Origin: an uncultured Bacteroidales bacterium
GTDB lineage: Bacteria > Bacteroidota > Bacteroidia > Bacteroidales > Bacteroidaceae
NCBI GenBank assembly: GCA_902801475.1
Contig: CADCIO010000002.1
Coordinates: 62,001 to 126,000 of the forward strand
DNA length: 64,000 nt
Reading direction: 5' to 3'
Made by a program: the position numbers and the translations under genes. A model generated the notes under the pieces. That model was not told the origin of the DNA, searched no databases, and saw nothing but the letters and a program-made list of their open reading frames with translations. The stretch's first letter is position 1; every line of letters begins with the position of its first letter. This document shows positions 1 through 9,953 of the stretch, piece by piece.

Positions 1-91
1 AGGCAACTTGAATTTTTAAACCTTTTGGGGCGTATTGCATCAAAATGATGTATCACTTTTATTATTTATCAATTATTTTTTTACTAATCAC

Positions 92-1309
92 ATGAAGAAA
101 ATCATTTTATCATTGATGACGCTCGTTAGTTTGACAGCGTCAGCACAGTTCGGTGGTTTCGGCGGCTTCGGCGGCGGAGGCGGCAACCCTTGGGTGGACT
201 CAGAAGCAGCTACCTCAGAGGATTTCAAACCAGCATTAAGCAATCAGGACAACAAGCAGTATCCTATGGTGAACTCAGCACGCCAGGTTCGTGCTCAGAT
301 TTCTGCACCTAATGCTACAAAGGTGGGTCTTGACATTGCAGGTAAGATTTACACCATGACCAAAGACGAAAATGGTGTGTGGACAGGTACTTCCGCTCCT
401 CAGGATCCTGGTTTCCACTACTATCAGCTGAACATCGATGGTGCAAGTGTTCCAGATCCAGGAAGCCTTTACTACTATGGTGCAAGCCGTTGGGGTAGCG
501 GTATCGAGGTTCCTTCTGAGGACCAGGATTTCTGGCAGGTGAAGAATGTGCCACAAGGCTCTATGGGTGAGGTTTACTACTATTCTACTTACACAGAGAA
601 GATGCGTCGTTGCTTCGTTTATCTGCCTAACGAGTATTTCACCAATCCTACCAAGAAGTTCCCAGTTCTGTATTTGCAGCACGGTATGGGTGAGAACGAG
701 TACAGCTGGCCATATCAGGGTCATGTTGCTTCCATCATGGATAACCTCATCGCAGCCAAGAAGGCTCTTCCATTCATCGTTGTGATGGATAATGGTCTGA
801 ATGCCAATCAGCCACGTCCAGCAGGTGAAAGGCCTCAAGGTGGTCAGCGTCCACAAGGTGGCTTCGGCGGCTTTGGTGGTTTCGGTGGCGGCGGCTTTGC
901 TGAAGGGTTCAAGAATGTGCTCTTCAATGATATCATGCCAATGATTGAGAAGAACTACCGCGTTATTGCTGATCCTGCACATCGTGCATACGCAGGTCTG
1001 TCAATGGGTGGTATGCAGGCTCGTGAGGTCACTCTTGCTAATCCTGGCAAATTCGCTTATGTAGGCTCATTCAGTAGCGGTGCATGGAGCGTTGACCAGG
1101 TGAAGAATTCAGAAGGTTTTGCTCAGAAGACCAAGCTCCTCTTCATGAGCGGTGGTGGCAAGGAGAACATGGGTTGTGTTGAAGCTGCCAAGAAAATCAA
1201 GGAGCAGCTCGGCATGAACGCTGTTGGTTACGAGTCTGAAGGCACAGCACACGAGTTCCACACTTGGCGTCGCAGCCTCCACGAGTTCGCACAGCTGCTC
1301 TTCAAATAA
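92..1309 (+). CDS. Secreted CE1-type esterase (feruloyl/acetyl-xylan esterase-like)
   Basis: 405-residue protein read from ATG 92; an upstream in-frame ATG at 35 would put about 19 residues before an otherwise clean signal peptide (MKKIILSLMTLVSLTASAQ). A Gly/Phe-rich stretch follows, then an Ig-like N-terminal domain of the kind that precedes CE1 esterases, then an alpha/beta hydrolase domain with the nucleophile motif GLSMGG (Ser304) and a C-terminal HEF..W motif (probable catalytic His387). A second Gly/Phe linker (about residues 247-270) interrupts the hydrolase domain. CE1 enzymes remove feruloyl or acetyl groups from plant xylan, in the periplasm or at the surface; the exact ester is not predictable here. 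It is monocistronic and ends at a strong terminator. Confidence 0.88.
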   Translation: MKKIILSLMTLVSLTASAQFGGFGGFGGGGGNPWVDSEAATSEDFKPALSNQDNKQYPMVNSARQVRAQISAPNATKVGLDIAGKIYTMTKDENGVWTGTSAPQDPGFHYYQLNIDGASVPDPGSLYYYGASRWGSGIEVPSEDQDFWQVKNVPQGSMGEVYYYSTYTEKMRRCFVYLPNEYFTNPTKKFPVLYLQHGMGENEYSWPYQGHVASIMDNLIAAKKALPFIVVMDNGLNANQPRPAGERPQGGQRPQGGFGGFGGFGGGGFAEGFKNVLFNDIMPMIEKNYRVIADPAHRAYAGLSMGGMQAREVTLANPGKFAYVGSFSSGAWSVDQVKNSEGFAQKTKLLFMSGGGKENMGCVEAAKKIKEQLGMNAVGYESEGTAHEFHTWRRSLHEFAQLLFK

Positions 1310-1339
1310 GAAGTTGTTTTTGAACCCAAGAACATAAAA

Positions 1340-1383
1340 AAGCAGATTGCAAACACCGTCACCCACGGACTTGCAATCTGCTT
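1340..1383. terminator. Intrinsic terminator between convergent genes
   Basis: A perfect 13-bp inverted repeat (arms 1340-1352 and 1371-1383) is followed by a pyrimidine/T-rich tract. It ends the esterase transcript and could also serve the opposing DUF4250 gene. Confidence 0.85.
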
Positions 1384-1403
1384 CTCTTTTTCTCTTTTTC
1401 TCT

Positions 1404-1487
1404 CTTACTTCTTACCTCTAACCTCTTACCTCTAACCTCTAACCTCTTACTTCTAACCTCTTACCTCTTACCTCTAACCTCTAACCT
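1404..1487. repeat. Heptamer tandem array CT(T/A)ACCT x12
   Basis: Twelve uninterrupted 7-bp units alternating mostly between CTTACCT and CTAACCT. The array ends 4 bp from the stop codon of the minus-strand DUF4250 gene. Related arrays in either orientation occur at 48.3, 50.1 and, inside a coding region, 60.2 kb. Confidence 0.9.
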
Positions 1488-1491
1488 CTTC

Positions 1492-1680
1492 TCACACCTG
1501 CTTCACTTGCCGCTGATCCTCATCATACACATAGCCACACACCTTGAGTTCCTCCTTCACTTCCTCCACCTCGCGCTCAAAATATGCGCACAGTTCCTCC
1601 AACGAATCAAATTCGTTGTCCCTCAACAGCATGTTGATGCTCGATACCAACATGAACGGGTCTTTTGGTAATCTATCCAT
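1492..1680 (-). CDS. DUF4250 domain protein
   Basis: 62-residue protein beginning MDRLPKDPFMLVSSINMLLR, the recognisable start of DUF4250, a short helical family of unknown function found in Bacteroidota and Firmicutes. The middle is a predicted helix-turn-helix-like pair (SLEELCAYFE, EVEEVKEELK), so nucleic-acid binding is possible but unproven. A TAACTTTGC box at 1711-1719 on the minus strand fits its promoter. Its stop codon directly abuts the heptamer array. Confidence 0.8.
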   Translation of the reverse strand: MDRLPKDPFMLVSSINMLLRDNEFDSLEELCAYFEREVEEVKEELKVCGYVYDEDQRQVKQV

Positions 1681-1710
1681 CGTTCTTTTCCCTTAATTGA
1701 TTATTCGGCT

Positions 1711-1719
1711 GCAAAGTTA
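1711..1719 (-). promoter_or_regulatory. Bacteroidota -7 box for the DUF4250 gene
   Basis: TAACTTTGC on the minus strand, 31 bp upstream of the DUF4250 start. No clear -33 TTTG is visible. Confidence 0.55.
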
Positions 1720-1881
1720 CGTCTTTTTCATCTTATTACTGCTTTCTCACCTGTTTTTTGTGTTTTTGACATCATTTTCTGCAATTTATTGGTTGGGAGT
1801 GTGGAAAAGTCGGGCTTATTCTCTAACTTTGAAGCAGTTTTTGTAAACAAGGATAAATTTTAAGATCAAAGGGCAAAAAAT

Positions 1882-2595
1882 ATGAAAAAGATTTTATTGA
1901 CTTTATCCGCAGCCCTCGTGCTGGCTGCTTGTAACAAACTTTCTCAGGCAAAAGCCTATGTGGAGGCTGTTGATAGCCTGATGAACACGACTGACTCTGT
2001 GTACGAAGAGGGTGAGCCTGACGGTACTGAGGCGCAGGGTCTCGCTCCGTATGAGGTGCAGGAATATGACCTCAGCGAACTGCCATCGAGTGCAAATGAG
2101 CAAGACAGGGTGTTCAATCACGTGCTTTATGTGAATGAAGAAGAGGAACCCAGTGAAGACAATCTCGCAGGACGTTATACCGTCTGGGTGGCCGATGAGC
2201 GCTGGGAAACGCTGAGAAAGGTTCTCACCACCAACCCGACAGCATCGGCTCCATGGGATCAGATGACGGGAAAGAATGCTGATGGTGTAGAAGTGCCCAT
2301 CCATCTCATCGCAACAGCATCCTCTGCCAGTTATGCATCGGAGGATCTGAGCAAGATTGTCGTTGAGGGTTGTCCAGATGGACGCAACACGTGGACGTAC
2401 ATCATCGACCTCATCAAACACACCGCCATCCAGTTGCCATCCACAGAGGGGGTGCAGGAGATTGATATGGACAAAGGTGAAATTATTGCTGCCTCTTATG
2501 GCTATTATCCAGAGGGTGGACGCTATACGGTCAACAAGGCTTATTCGCTTGAAGGCAAGTTTCTTCGCCAGGCCAGCGATCCTCAGCCAGAGTGA
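1882..2595 (+). CDS. Hypothetical acidic lipoprotein
   Basis: 237 residues with a lipoprotein signal peptide (lipobox LAAC, Cys17) followed by a helical, acidic segment and then a beta-rich domain. I recognise no domain. A TAACTTTGA box at 1824-1832 is the probable promoter. No terminator is obvious before the next promoter at 2666. Confidence 0.7.
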   Translation: MKKILLTLSAALVLAACNKLSQAKAYVEAVDSLMNTTDSVYEEGEPDGTEAQGLAPYEVQEYDLSELPSSANEQDRVFNHVLYVNEEEEPSEDNLAGRYTVWVADERWETLRKVLTTNPTASAPWDQMTGKNADGVEVPIHLIATASSASYASEDLSKIVVEGCPDGRNTWTYIIDLIKHTAIQLPSTEGVQEIDMDKGEIIAASYGYYPEGGRYTVNKAYSLEGKFLRQASDPQPE

Positions 2596-2665
2596 TTTTG
2601 AAAGTTTCATTGCGGCAGGCCTCCGACGGTGGCTTGCCGCAATCTTAAAAATAAATGTCCATTTT

Positions 2666-2698
2666 TTTGGAGGAATGAAACATTTGTTGTACCTTTGC
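2666..2698 (+). promoter_or_regulatory. Promoter of the protease-SusCD operon
   Basis: TTTG at 2666-2669, a 20-nt spacer and TACCTTTGC at 2690-2698: a near-perfect Bacteroidota sigma-ABfr promoter. It lies downstream of the first in-frame ATG (2629) of the metzincin frame and so supports the start at 2719. Confidence 0.8.
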
Positions 2699-2718
2699 CC
2701 CATATAATACATGAAATA

Positions 2719-5280
2719 ATGAAAAACAAGAATATGACACGTAGAAAGGTAGTGGCTTTCGCGATGATGACAGCATTGCTGCTGGGCAGTGCTCATGCTT
2801 TCGCAGACACGTTGTGGCGAGGTAAGAAATCGAAGAAAAACAAGACGGAAATGGCACCGCCACCTTCACGCTACAAAGTGCTGACAGGGAGCGATTCTGT
2901 GCAGATGAAGGGGGTGATGAATGTAGTGGGGAAAGGCGACACCGTCTTCCTTGAACTGCCTGTGAAATTGTTGGGCAAGCCTTTCCTTGTATCGAACAAG
3001 CTCCAGCAGGTACCGTCCGAACTCAATGAGTCGGCTGCCAATAAGGGTGTGAACTACGAAAACCAGATGGTGCGCTTTGAGTGGGACAAGAAGGCCAAGT
3101 TGGTCAAGATGCGTCAGCAGCGTGTCACGCCCGAAGCTCCGAAAGGCTCTTACCTGGCACAGTCGGTGGCTGACAACTATGTGGATCCCATCATTGCCAC
3201 CCTCAAGGTCGAAGCTGTGTCGAATGACTCTTCCACCGTCCTTTTCAAGGTCAATGACCTCTTCAATGGCAAGAAGAACGTGTTGAACGATGTGTTCAAT
3301 GAAATCAATATCGGCACCTCACCGGTGTCCGAACTCTCGCGCATCGTGTCTGTGAAGAGTTATGAGCGTAGTGTGGTGGCTCTTTCCGAACTCACCACAA
3401 CCGTGCATGAAGGCAACTCGAAGGTGAACCTGACCGTTGTGGTCAGCACAGCCATCATGCTTTTGCCTGACGAACCGATGCGCACTCGTCGTGAGGATTG
3501 GCGAGTGGGCTACTTCTCCACACCTGCCCTTATCTATGGCGACCATCAGCAACAGGTGGAACATGCCAACTACATCACCCGTTGGCGCCTCGTGCCGGCT
3601 GACACCTTGGCTTATATGCGTGGCGAATTGGTGGAGCCAGTTCAACCCATCACGTTCTATATCGGTGGTGCTGTGCCAGAACACCTGAGACCTTACATCA
3701 CGAAGGGCATCCTTGACTGGAACAAAGCATTCGAACGTGCAGGTTTCAAGAATGCTGTCCGTGTTGTCGTGCCTGATGACACCCTTGATGTCGAAGGCGA
3801 TGACATGCGTTATTCTGTTCTTACTTACGCCGCTTCCGAGAAGGCCAACGCCATGGGACCTTCCACCCTCGATCCACGAACTGGTGAGATTCTGGAGGCG
3901 GACATCATCTGGTGGCACAATGTACAGTCGCTCATCAGCGAATGGATTCGTGTGCAGACAGCAGCGACGGATCCTCGTGCACGTACCTTGACTTTACCTG
4001 ATGAACTCATTGGTGATGCCGTTCGTTTCGTCGCTTGTCATGAAGTGGGACACTCTCTCGGACTTCGCCACAACATGATCGCATCGGCTGCCTATCCGAC
4101 TGACTCGCTCCGTTCTGCCACCTTCACCAACAGGGTAGGGGGCACCTCAGCAAGTATCATGGACTATGCCCGATTCAATTATATCGCTCAACCTGGTGAC
4201 GGTGTGAAGGTGATGTCGCCCAATATCGGTCCTTATGACTTGATGGCTATCGAGTGGGGCTACCGTTGGTACCCTGCCGGCACAGACGAGAAGAAGGCGC
4301 TCTCCGACTTTCTGGCACGTCACGACGGCAAGGAATACCGTTACAGCGAGACCCAGCAGCAACGTAGCGCCATTGACCCCCGTGCGCTGTCGGAAGATTT
4401 GGGCGATGACCCCATCAAGTCTGCCACCTATGGTATAGCGAACCTGAAGCGTGTCATGCCTAACCTCGTCAGCTGGACGCTCAATGGCGAGCCAGACCAG
4501 AACTATGATGAGGCAGCCAAACTCTACTCAGCCGTCATCTATCAATGGAGCCTCTATCTCTATCATGTGATGGCAAACATTGGTGGTGTCTATATGGAAC
4601 GTCCCAACATCCAGTGGCTGAACACAGGACGCAAGGCCTACGAGCATGTGGAGAAGTCCCGTCAGAAGGCAGCCGTGCAGTTCCTCCTCGACAATGTGCT
4701 GAGCGACCAGCCCTGGCTCTTTGGCACGGAACTCTCCAAGCAAATCTATCCATTGCATGACACGCCGAACGGCACCGTCGAACAGGAGCCGGCGATGCTG
4801 CTGAAGAACCAGCATAACTACATCCTTTGGGACCTCTTCACCAACGAGCGCCTGGTCCGCATGTATGAAAACGAGTGGGAGAACGGCGACAGGGCTTTCA
4901 CGGCTGTGGAGATGATGGACATGGTTCACCAGAGCCTGTTCCGCAAGACCATCGCAGGTCAGAAGCTGAACGTCATGGAGCGCAGTTTGCAGAAGAGCCT
5001 TCTGGATGCCCTTCTGACGGGAGCCAATCAGAACGAAAGCATCAAAATCAACAGGAGGCTGGTGGATGAGCCCAATCTCGACTCTTCCAGCCCTCGTACC
5101 CTCGACATGACTATGACGCAGATTTCCCGGACGTCTGATGCCATCAGTCTGAAACGAGGTGAACTCCTTCGCATCCTCCGCCTCTGCAAGAGCAAGGCAA
5201 ACACGGGCGACACAGCCACCCAGATGCATTATGACGATATGGCTTTGCGCATCCAGTCTGCGCTTGGCATCAACAAATAG
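2719..5280 (+). CDS. Zinc-dependent metzincin metalloprotease (DUF5118/DUF5117/DUF4953)
   Basis: 853 residues from ATG 2719 (signal peptide MKNKN...LLGSAHAFA); a start at 2734 is also possible. Domain order follows the family: N-terminal DUF5118-like segment, DUF5117, then the catalytic metzincin domain. The zinc motif is HEVGHSLGLRH (His441 to His451), matching HExxHxxGxxH, and a Met-turn follows in SIMDYARFNYIAQ. Homologues are large secreted or periplasmic peptidases of Bacteroidota. It is the first gene of a five-gene operon, 13 bp before susC, so a role in feeding peptides to the SusC/D-like transporter is inferred. Confidence 0.9.
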   Translation: MKNKNMTRRKVVAFAMMTALLLGSAHAFADTLWRGKKSKKNKTEMAPPPSRYKVLTGSDSVQMKGVMNVVGKGDTVFLELPVKLLGKPFLVSNKLQQVPSELNESAANKGVNYENQMVRFEWDKKAKLVKMRQQRVTPEAPKGSYLAQSVADNYVDPIIATLKVEAVSNDSSTVLFKVNDLFNGKKNVLNDVFNEINIGTSPVSELSRIVSVKSYERSVVALSELTTTVHEGNSKVNLTVVVSTAIMLLPDEPMRTRREDWRVGYFSTPALIYGDHQQQVEHANYITRWRLVPADTLAYMRGELVEPVQPITFYIGGAVPEHLRPYITKGILDWNKAFERAGFKNAVRVVVPDDTLDVEGDDMRYSVLTYAASEKANAMGPSTLDPRTGEILEADIIWWHNVQSLISEWIRVQTAATDPRARTLTLPDELIGDAVRFVACHEVGHSLGLRHNMIASAAYPTDSLRSATFTNRVGGTSASIMDYARFNYIAQPGDGVKVMSPNIGPYDLMAIEWGYRWYPAGTDEKKALSDFLARHDGKEYRYSETQQQRSAIDPRALSEDLGDDPIKSATYGIANLKRVMPNLVSWTLNGEPDQNYDEAAKLYSAVIYQWSLYLYHVMANIGGVYMERPNIQWLNTGRKAYEHVEKSRQKAAVQFLLDNVLSDQPWLFGTELSKQIYPLHDTPNGTVEQEPAMLLKNQHNYILWDLFTNERLVRMYENEWENGDRAFTAVEMMDMVHQSLFRKTIAGQKLNVMERSLQKSLLDALLTGANQNESIKINRRLVDEPNLDSSSPRTLDMTMTQISRTSDAISLKRGELLRILRLCKSKANTGDTATQMHYDDMALRIQSALGINK

Positions 5281-5293
5281 AATAACCAATCCA

Positions 5294-8200
5294 ATGAAAC
5301 GACTTCAAATAGTTATCCTCCTCTTCTTTCTCTTCTCCGCTGTCACGATGATGGCGCAGGAGCGTACCATCACAGGTACCGTGATGGATGGCGAGTTTAA
5401 GGGTGAACCTCTTATTGGTGCCAATGTTACAGTGGGCGAAGGAACCTCCAAAGGTACCACCACCGACATGAATGGACATTTTACGCTCACAGTCCTTGCT
5501 TCTGTCAAGAAACTAGTCATCAGCTATATGGGTTATGAATCCAAGACCATTATGCTGAAACCCAATCAGAATAAGTATGATGTGACATTGTATAGCGCAT
5601 CGAAGGGGTTGGGTGAAGTCGTTGTTACGGGTTATCAGCAAATAGACCGTCGCAAATTGACTGCTGCTGTTTCTGAAGTGAAGATTAGTGATGAGACGGT
5701 GGGTGCTATCAAGAACATTGACCAGGCATTGGCAGGTCAGGTGGCAGGTCTTTCTACCGTTGCCGCAACGGGTGCTCCTGGTGCGCCGATGAAGATTCGC
5801 ATTCGTGGTACCGCCTCCATCAATGGTGTGCAGGAGCCGCTTTGGGTGCTTGACGGTATTCCGATGGAGGGTAATGAGATTCCGGCTATTGACAATCTCA
5901 ATAACATCGATGACATCTACCAGACCAGTATCGCAGGTCTTAATCCTTCCGACATCGATAACATCACAGTCTTGAAAGATGCTGCAGCCACAGCTATTTA
6001 TGGTGCACGTGCTGCTAATGGTGTCATCGTCATCACGACCAAGAAGGGAAAGATAGGCCGTCCTGTTGTGAACTTCTCTGCCAAATATACGTATAGCCCT
6101 CGTACCAGCATTGACCGTCTCAATCTGCTCAATGCCAATGAGAAGGTGGATCTCGAGCTTGGGCTCCTGAGCACCAACTACGACTATCGTCAGCATAAGG
6201 GCGGGGTAGCGAACATCCTTGATGAACTGGGTGAGTTCAACGCCTACAAGACTGGTGGTTGGGATGCCCTTTCGGCACAGGCGCAGCAGCGCATCAATAG
6301 ACTTCGCACCATCAATACCGACTGGAACGATATCCTTTTCCGCAATGTGCTCAACCAAGAGTACAATGCCAGTGTGAGCGGAGGTTCTGACAATGCCCAT
6401 TACTATGCTTCGGCAGGCTACTACAATGAACAGGGTACTGTGAAAGGTGTGGAGAACAACCGTTTCAATATCACGTTGAAGACTGACTTCCGTCTGAACA
6501 AGATGCTGAAAATCGGTGCGAGTCTTTTCGCCAACCAGCGCAAGCAGAAGAGTTATATGACTGATTCAGGAGGTTTTACCAATCCTGTTTATTACTCGCG
6601 TATGGCGAATCCGTACTTCGAACCATACGATGCTGATGGCTACTATAATTACGACAGCAACGTGCAAGGACGTGAGAACGAAGCCCCCGACTTCAATATC
6701 TTCGAGGAACGTTACAACACCTCCAAGCAGCGCAAGGATCGTGCCATCATGGCCATATTCGATGCCGAACTGAAATTCAATCAAAACTTGAAACTCACTT
6801 CGCAATACGGTCTTCAGCATGATAACTATACATTGACTCGTTATGCTGGTCATAACTCCTATGCTATGCGCAAAGCCAAAGCATACGCGACCTATATGAT
6901 TGACGGGGTGCGCCAGAGCATCTTCCCTAACGGTGGTATGAACAAGAATACGGAAGGACATACTGACCAGTGGACATGGAAGGCGATGCTCGAATGGAAC
7001 CAAAGGTTTGCTGAGAAGCACGATGTGGAATTGATGGGTGGTACGGAAGTGCGCCATGTGGAGACGGGTATTTTGACCTCTACTGCGTATGGTTACGACG
7101 CCCGTACCTTGACTACGCAACCGGTTCTCTTCCCTACAGAAAGTATCGGACAGCGTTATCCGCTTTATGAGGAGAGTCATCAGGAAAACGCTTATGTGTC
7201 GTGGTTCGCGACAGGTTCTTACACCTATAATCATCTCTACACCCTTGGCGGTTCTGTTCGTTTCGATGGTTCCGACGTGTTTGGTGTGGCGAAGAAATAT
7301 CGCTATCTACCTCTTTACTCCTTCAGTGGACTCTGGAGAGTGGGAGAGGAGAAGTTTATGGAAAACGCCAAGTGGTTGGACGAGTTGAATCTGCGTGCTT
7401 CTTATGGTTTGCAGGGTAACATCGACAAGAATACTTCACCTTATCTGATTGGTACATTCAACAGGACTTCTGTTCTGCCAGGCAACGTTGAAACTGTCAT
7501 CTCGGCAGAGACGGCACCGAACCCCAACCTCAAGTGGGAGAAGACCAAGAACGTGAATGCTGGAATTGATGTGGCATTCCTGCATAACCGCATCCGCCTG
7601 ACGGTTGACTACTACTATCGTCGTTCCACAGATTTGATTTCCTCACGGCAACTGCCCCTTGAGACCGGTTTTGCCATGACCACCATCAACTGGGCGTCGA
7701 TGGAGAACACGGGATGGGAGTTTGCGCTCAACACCAGCAATATTTCCACCAAGGACTTTACATGGACCACCAGTCTGAATTTGGGCTTTAACAAGAACAA
7801 GATCTTGAATGAGACGGTGGCGGAGAATTCCACTTATCCTGGACGCGAAGGCTACCCTGTGGGTGCCATCTTCGCTTATCGTACGGCAGGTGTTGATGCT
7901 GATGGCTATCCCCTCTTCCGTGCCAAGGACGGAACTGTACAAACCGCTGAAGAGTTCTTCAAACTGAACCGTTTTGGTGCCTCGACCCTCACGGCTGAGC
8001 AGCAGCGTGACCTCTACACTTATATGGGTACTGACGAACCGAAAGTCAGCGGTGGTTTCATTAACAACTTCGAGTACAAGGATTGGCAACTCTCCCTCAA
8101 TTTCATGTTCAATCTTGGCATGAAGGTGCGTGTGCAGCCCAGCTACTCACCTACTTATTACGATAGAGGATTGAACACCAACCATGATATATTGTATCGT

Positions 8201-8551
8201 TCGGATGGAACAGCAGGCAATACTGCGGCTTATCCGGCGTTGCTTGTTTCTACTCCTGAACGCGCTTCTGCCTATACCCACTTCTCTGAGTATCAGACAT
8301 TCTCCATGCTGGATGTGTGGGTGTGTAAACGTAACTATTGCCGTTTGCAATCTGTCCGTCTTGGCTATCGTATCCCCAAGAAGGTGCTCCAGCCTGTTGG
8401 CATCACTTCTGCCAGCGTCTCTCTCGAAGGACGTAACCTCTTTGTCTTTGGCAGCAGTTATCACAACTACCTCGACCCTGAGACAATGGGCAACCCTTAT
8501 GCACAACCAGTTCCCAAGAGTTTTATCTTTGGATTGAACGTGAACTTCTAA
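5294..8551 (+). CDS. SusC/RagA-family TonB-linked outer membrane transporter
   Basis: 1085 residues from ATG 5294. Signal peptide (ending MMAQ), then a carboxypeptidase-regulatory-like domain (about residues 22-110), a TonB plug (VVTGYQQIDRRKLT, then IRIRGTASINGVQEPLWVLDG) and a 22-stranded barrel ending in NVNF with a C-terminal aromatic residue. SusC-type proteins import oligomers with a SusD lid lipoprotein. Paired with the SusD-like gene 12 bp downstream. The flanking genes are two proteases with no glycoside hydrolase, which resembles the RagAB peptide importer of Porphyromonas more than a starch system. Confidence 0.95.
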   Translation: MKRLQIVILLFFLFSAVTMMAQERTITGTVMDGEFKGEPLIGANVTVGEGTSKGTTTDMNGHFTLTVLASVKKLVISYMGYESKTIMLKPNQNKYDVTLYSASKGLGEVVVTGYQQIDRRKLTAAVSEVKISDETVGAIKNIDQALAGQVAGLSTVAATGAPGAPMKIRIRGTASINGVQEPLWVLDGIPMEGNEIPAIDNLNNIDDIYQTSIAGLNPSDIDNITVLKDAAATAIYGARAANGVIVITTKKGKIGRPVVNFSAKYTYSPRTSIDRLNLLNANEKVDLELGLLSTNYDYRQHKGGVANILDELGEFNAYKTGGWDALSAQAQQRINRLRTINTDWNDILFRNVLNQEYNASVSGGSDNAHYYASAGYYNEQGTVKGVENNRFNITLKTDFRLNKMLKIGASLFANQRKQKSYMTDSGGFTNPVYYSRMANPYFEPYDADGYYNYDSNVQGRENEAPDFNIFEERYNTSKQRKDRAIMAIFDAELKFNQNLKLTSQYGLQHDNYTLTRYAGHNSYAMRKAKAYATYMIDGVRQSIFPNGGMNKNTEGHTDQWTWKAMLEWNQRFAEKHDVELMGGTEVRHVETGILTSTAYGYDARTLTTQPVLFPTESIGQRYPLYEESHQENAYVSWFATGSYTYNHLYTLGGSVRFDGSDVFGVAKKYRYLPLYSFSGLWRVGEEKFMENAKWLDELNLRASYGLQGNIDKNTSPYLIGTFNRTSVLPGNVETVISAETAPNPNLKWEKTKNVNAGIDVAFLHNRIRLTVDYYYRRSTDLISSRQLPLETGFAMTTINWASMENTGWEFALNTSNISTKDFTWTTSLNLGFNKNKILNETVAENSTYPGREGYPVGAIFAYRTAGVDADGYPLFRAKDGTVQTAEEFFKLNRFGASTLTAEQQRDLYTYMGTDEPKVSGGFINNFEYKDWQLSLNFMFNLGMKVRVQPSYSPTYYDRGLNTNHDILYRSDGTAGNTAAYPALLVSTPERASAYTHFSEYQTFSMLDVWVCKRNYCRLQSVRLGYRIPKKVLQPVGITSASVSLEGRNLFVFGSSYHNYLDPETMGNPYAQPVPKSFIFGLNVNF

Positions 8552-8563
8552 AACATCAGAACA

Positions 8564-9904
8564 ATGAAACTTAGAAACATCATATTATTGTTCCTTACAG
8601 CCGTCGCTCTTACCTCTTGTGACGACTTCCTTGATATCACTCCCACTGGCAAGGTCATTGCCAAGACGGGTGAAGAATATCGTGCCTTACTCACGAACGA
8701 GTACAAGTACTTTGCTAAAGACCGCTACATGACCACCTTGCGTACAGATGAGATGCTGATGGACAAGAAGAAATCCTCTTCCACCGATCTTGATGCCTAT
8801 CTTGACCTCTGGCGTTGGAAGGACGAGAATCCGTCACCTACGACCAGTTACTTCTCCTGGCGCAATTACTATCATAACATCTATATCGCGAACTATGTCA
8901 TTGAACATCGTGGCGAGATTACCAATGCCACGCGTGATGAGGTGAATCAGTTAGTGGGTGAGGCTTACATGCTTCGTGCTTATTGCCACTTCCTGCTTGT
9001 CAATCTCTATGCTGAGCCTTACACCCATTGCCAGCCTGCCACCACACGTGGTGTGCCCATGCAGTTGGCGGCCGATGTCAATGCAATTCCTGGAAGCAGT
9101 AGTGTTGAGGCTATCTATCAGCAGGTGCTTGCCGACCTTGATGAGGCAGAGAAATGTCTGAATGTGGAAACATGGGACGTGGGTATGAACTACCGATTCA
9201 ATAAGATTTCAGCTCAAGCACTTCGCGCACGTACATATTTATATATGGGTGAGTGGCAGAAAGCCCTTACGGCTGCCAAGGCTGTGATTGAGGCACATGG
9301 TGAGTTGGAGGATATGAACTCCTCTAAGACATTGCCTAATAGTTACAAGTCGGTTGAGAGTATCGTGGCATTGGAGAAGTTCTCCAGTAACCTCTTTACA
9401 GCGATCGACATGCCTGATCCCGACTTTATCAATCTCTATCGGACTGGTGACCAACGTCGTACGAAGTTCTACAAGCGCGCCACTTCCTCCTCTTACAACT
9501 TGCAAAAGGGTGGGGATGATGAATTCTCCTGCTCCTTCCGAAGTGCTGAGGCATACTTGACGGCTGCTGAATGTGCAGCACGGCTCAATAACACAGCGGA
9601 TGCCATTGATTTCCTTAAGCCATTGCTTCAGAAGCGTCTCAATTCCACAGCGTTACAGGAAGAACTTGATCTCATTGCGCCTATGACAGCAGACCAACTC
9701 ACACAGGAAATACTTGACGAACGAGCTCGTGAATTGGCTTTCGAGGGACACCGATGGTACGACTTGCGTAGAACCTCTCAGCCCACTCTTACCCGTACTT
9801 ATGACGATGAGACTTTCACGCTCACGCCAGAGAAATATACCCTTCGCTTCCCCACTGAGGCCGTGGAGGCAAACCCGGAAATTGAGCGATGGGAAAAGAA
9901 ATAG
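8564..9904 (+). CDS. SusD/RagB-family surface lipoprotein
   Basis: 446 residues with lipobox LTSC followed by DDFLD, an acidic run typical of surface-exported Bacteroidota lipoproteins. The SusD signature is visible: an early N-terminal segment, TPR-like helices (EAYMLRAYCHFLLVNLYAEPY) and the C-terminal ELAFEGHRWYDLRR motif. It is somewhat short for the family. It should form the substrate-capturing lid on the SusC-like barrel encoded upstream. Confidence 0.93.
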   Translation: MKLRNIILLFLTAVALTSCDDFLDITPTGKVIAKTGEEYRALLTNEYKYFAKDRYMTTLRTDEMLMDKKKSSSTDLDAYLDLWRWKDENPSPTTSYFSWRNYYHNIYIANYVIEHRGEITNATRDEVNQLVGEAYMLRAYCHFLLVNLYAEPYTHCQPATTRGVPMQLAADVNAIPGSSSVEAIYQQVLADLDEAEKCLNVETWDVGMNYRFNKISAQALRARTYLYMGEWQKALTAAKAVIEAHGELEDMNSSKTLPNSYKSVESIVALEKFSSNLFTAIDMPDPDFINLYRTGDQRRTKFYKRATSSSYNLQKGGDDEFSCSFRSAEAYLTAAECAARLNNTADAIDFLKPLLQKRLNSTALQEELDLIAPMTADQLTQEILDERARELAFEGHRWYDLRRTSQPTLTRTYDDETFTLTPEKYTLRFPTEAVEANPEIERWEKK

Positions 9905-9953
9905 ATAATAGTTTTAGTAAACCTTAATATTAACCTTCAACAACAAACAAATT

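Noticed and set aside
2629..2718. Upstream start for the metzincin gene
   Set aside because: The frame is open, but a near-perfect promoter lies inside it (2666-2698) and the signal peptide begins at 2719.
5159..5293. Upstream start for the SusC gene overlapping the metzincin gene
   Set aside because: A clean signal peptide starts at 5294; the earlier residues are the shadow of the preceding gene.
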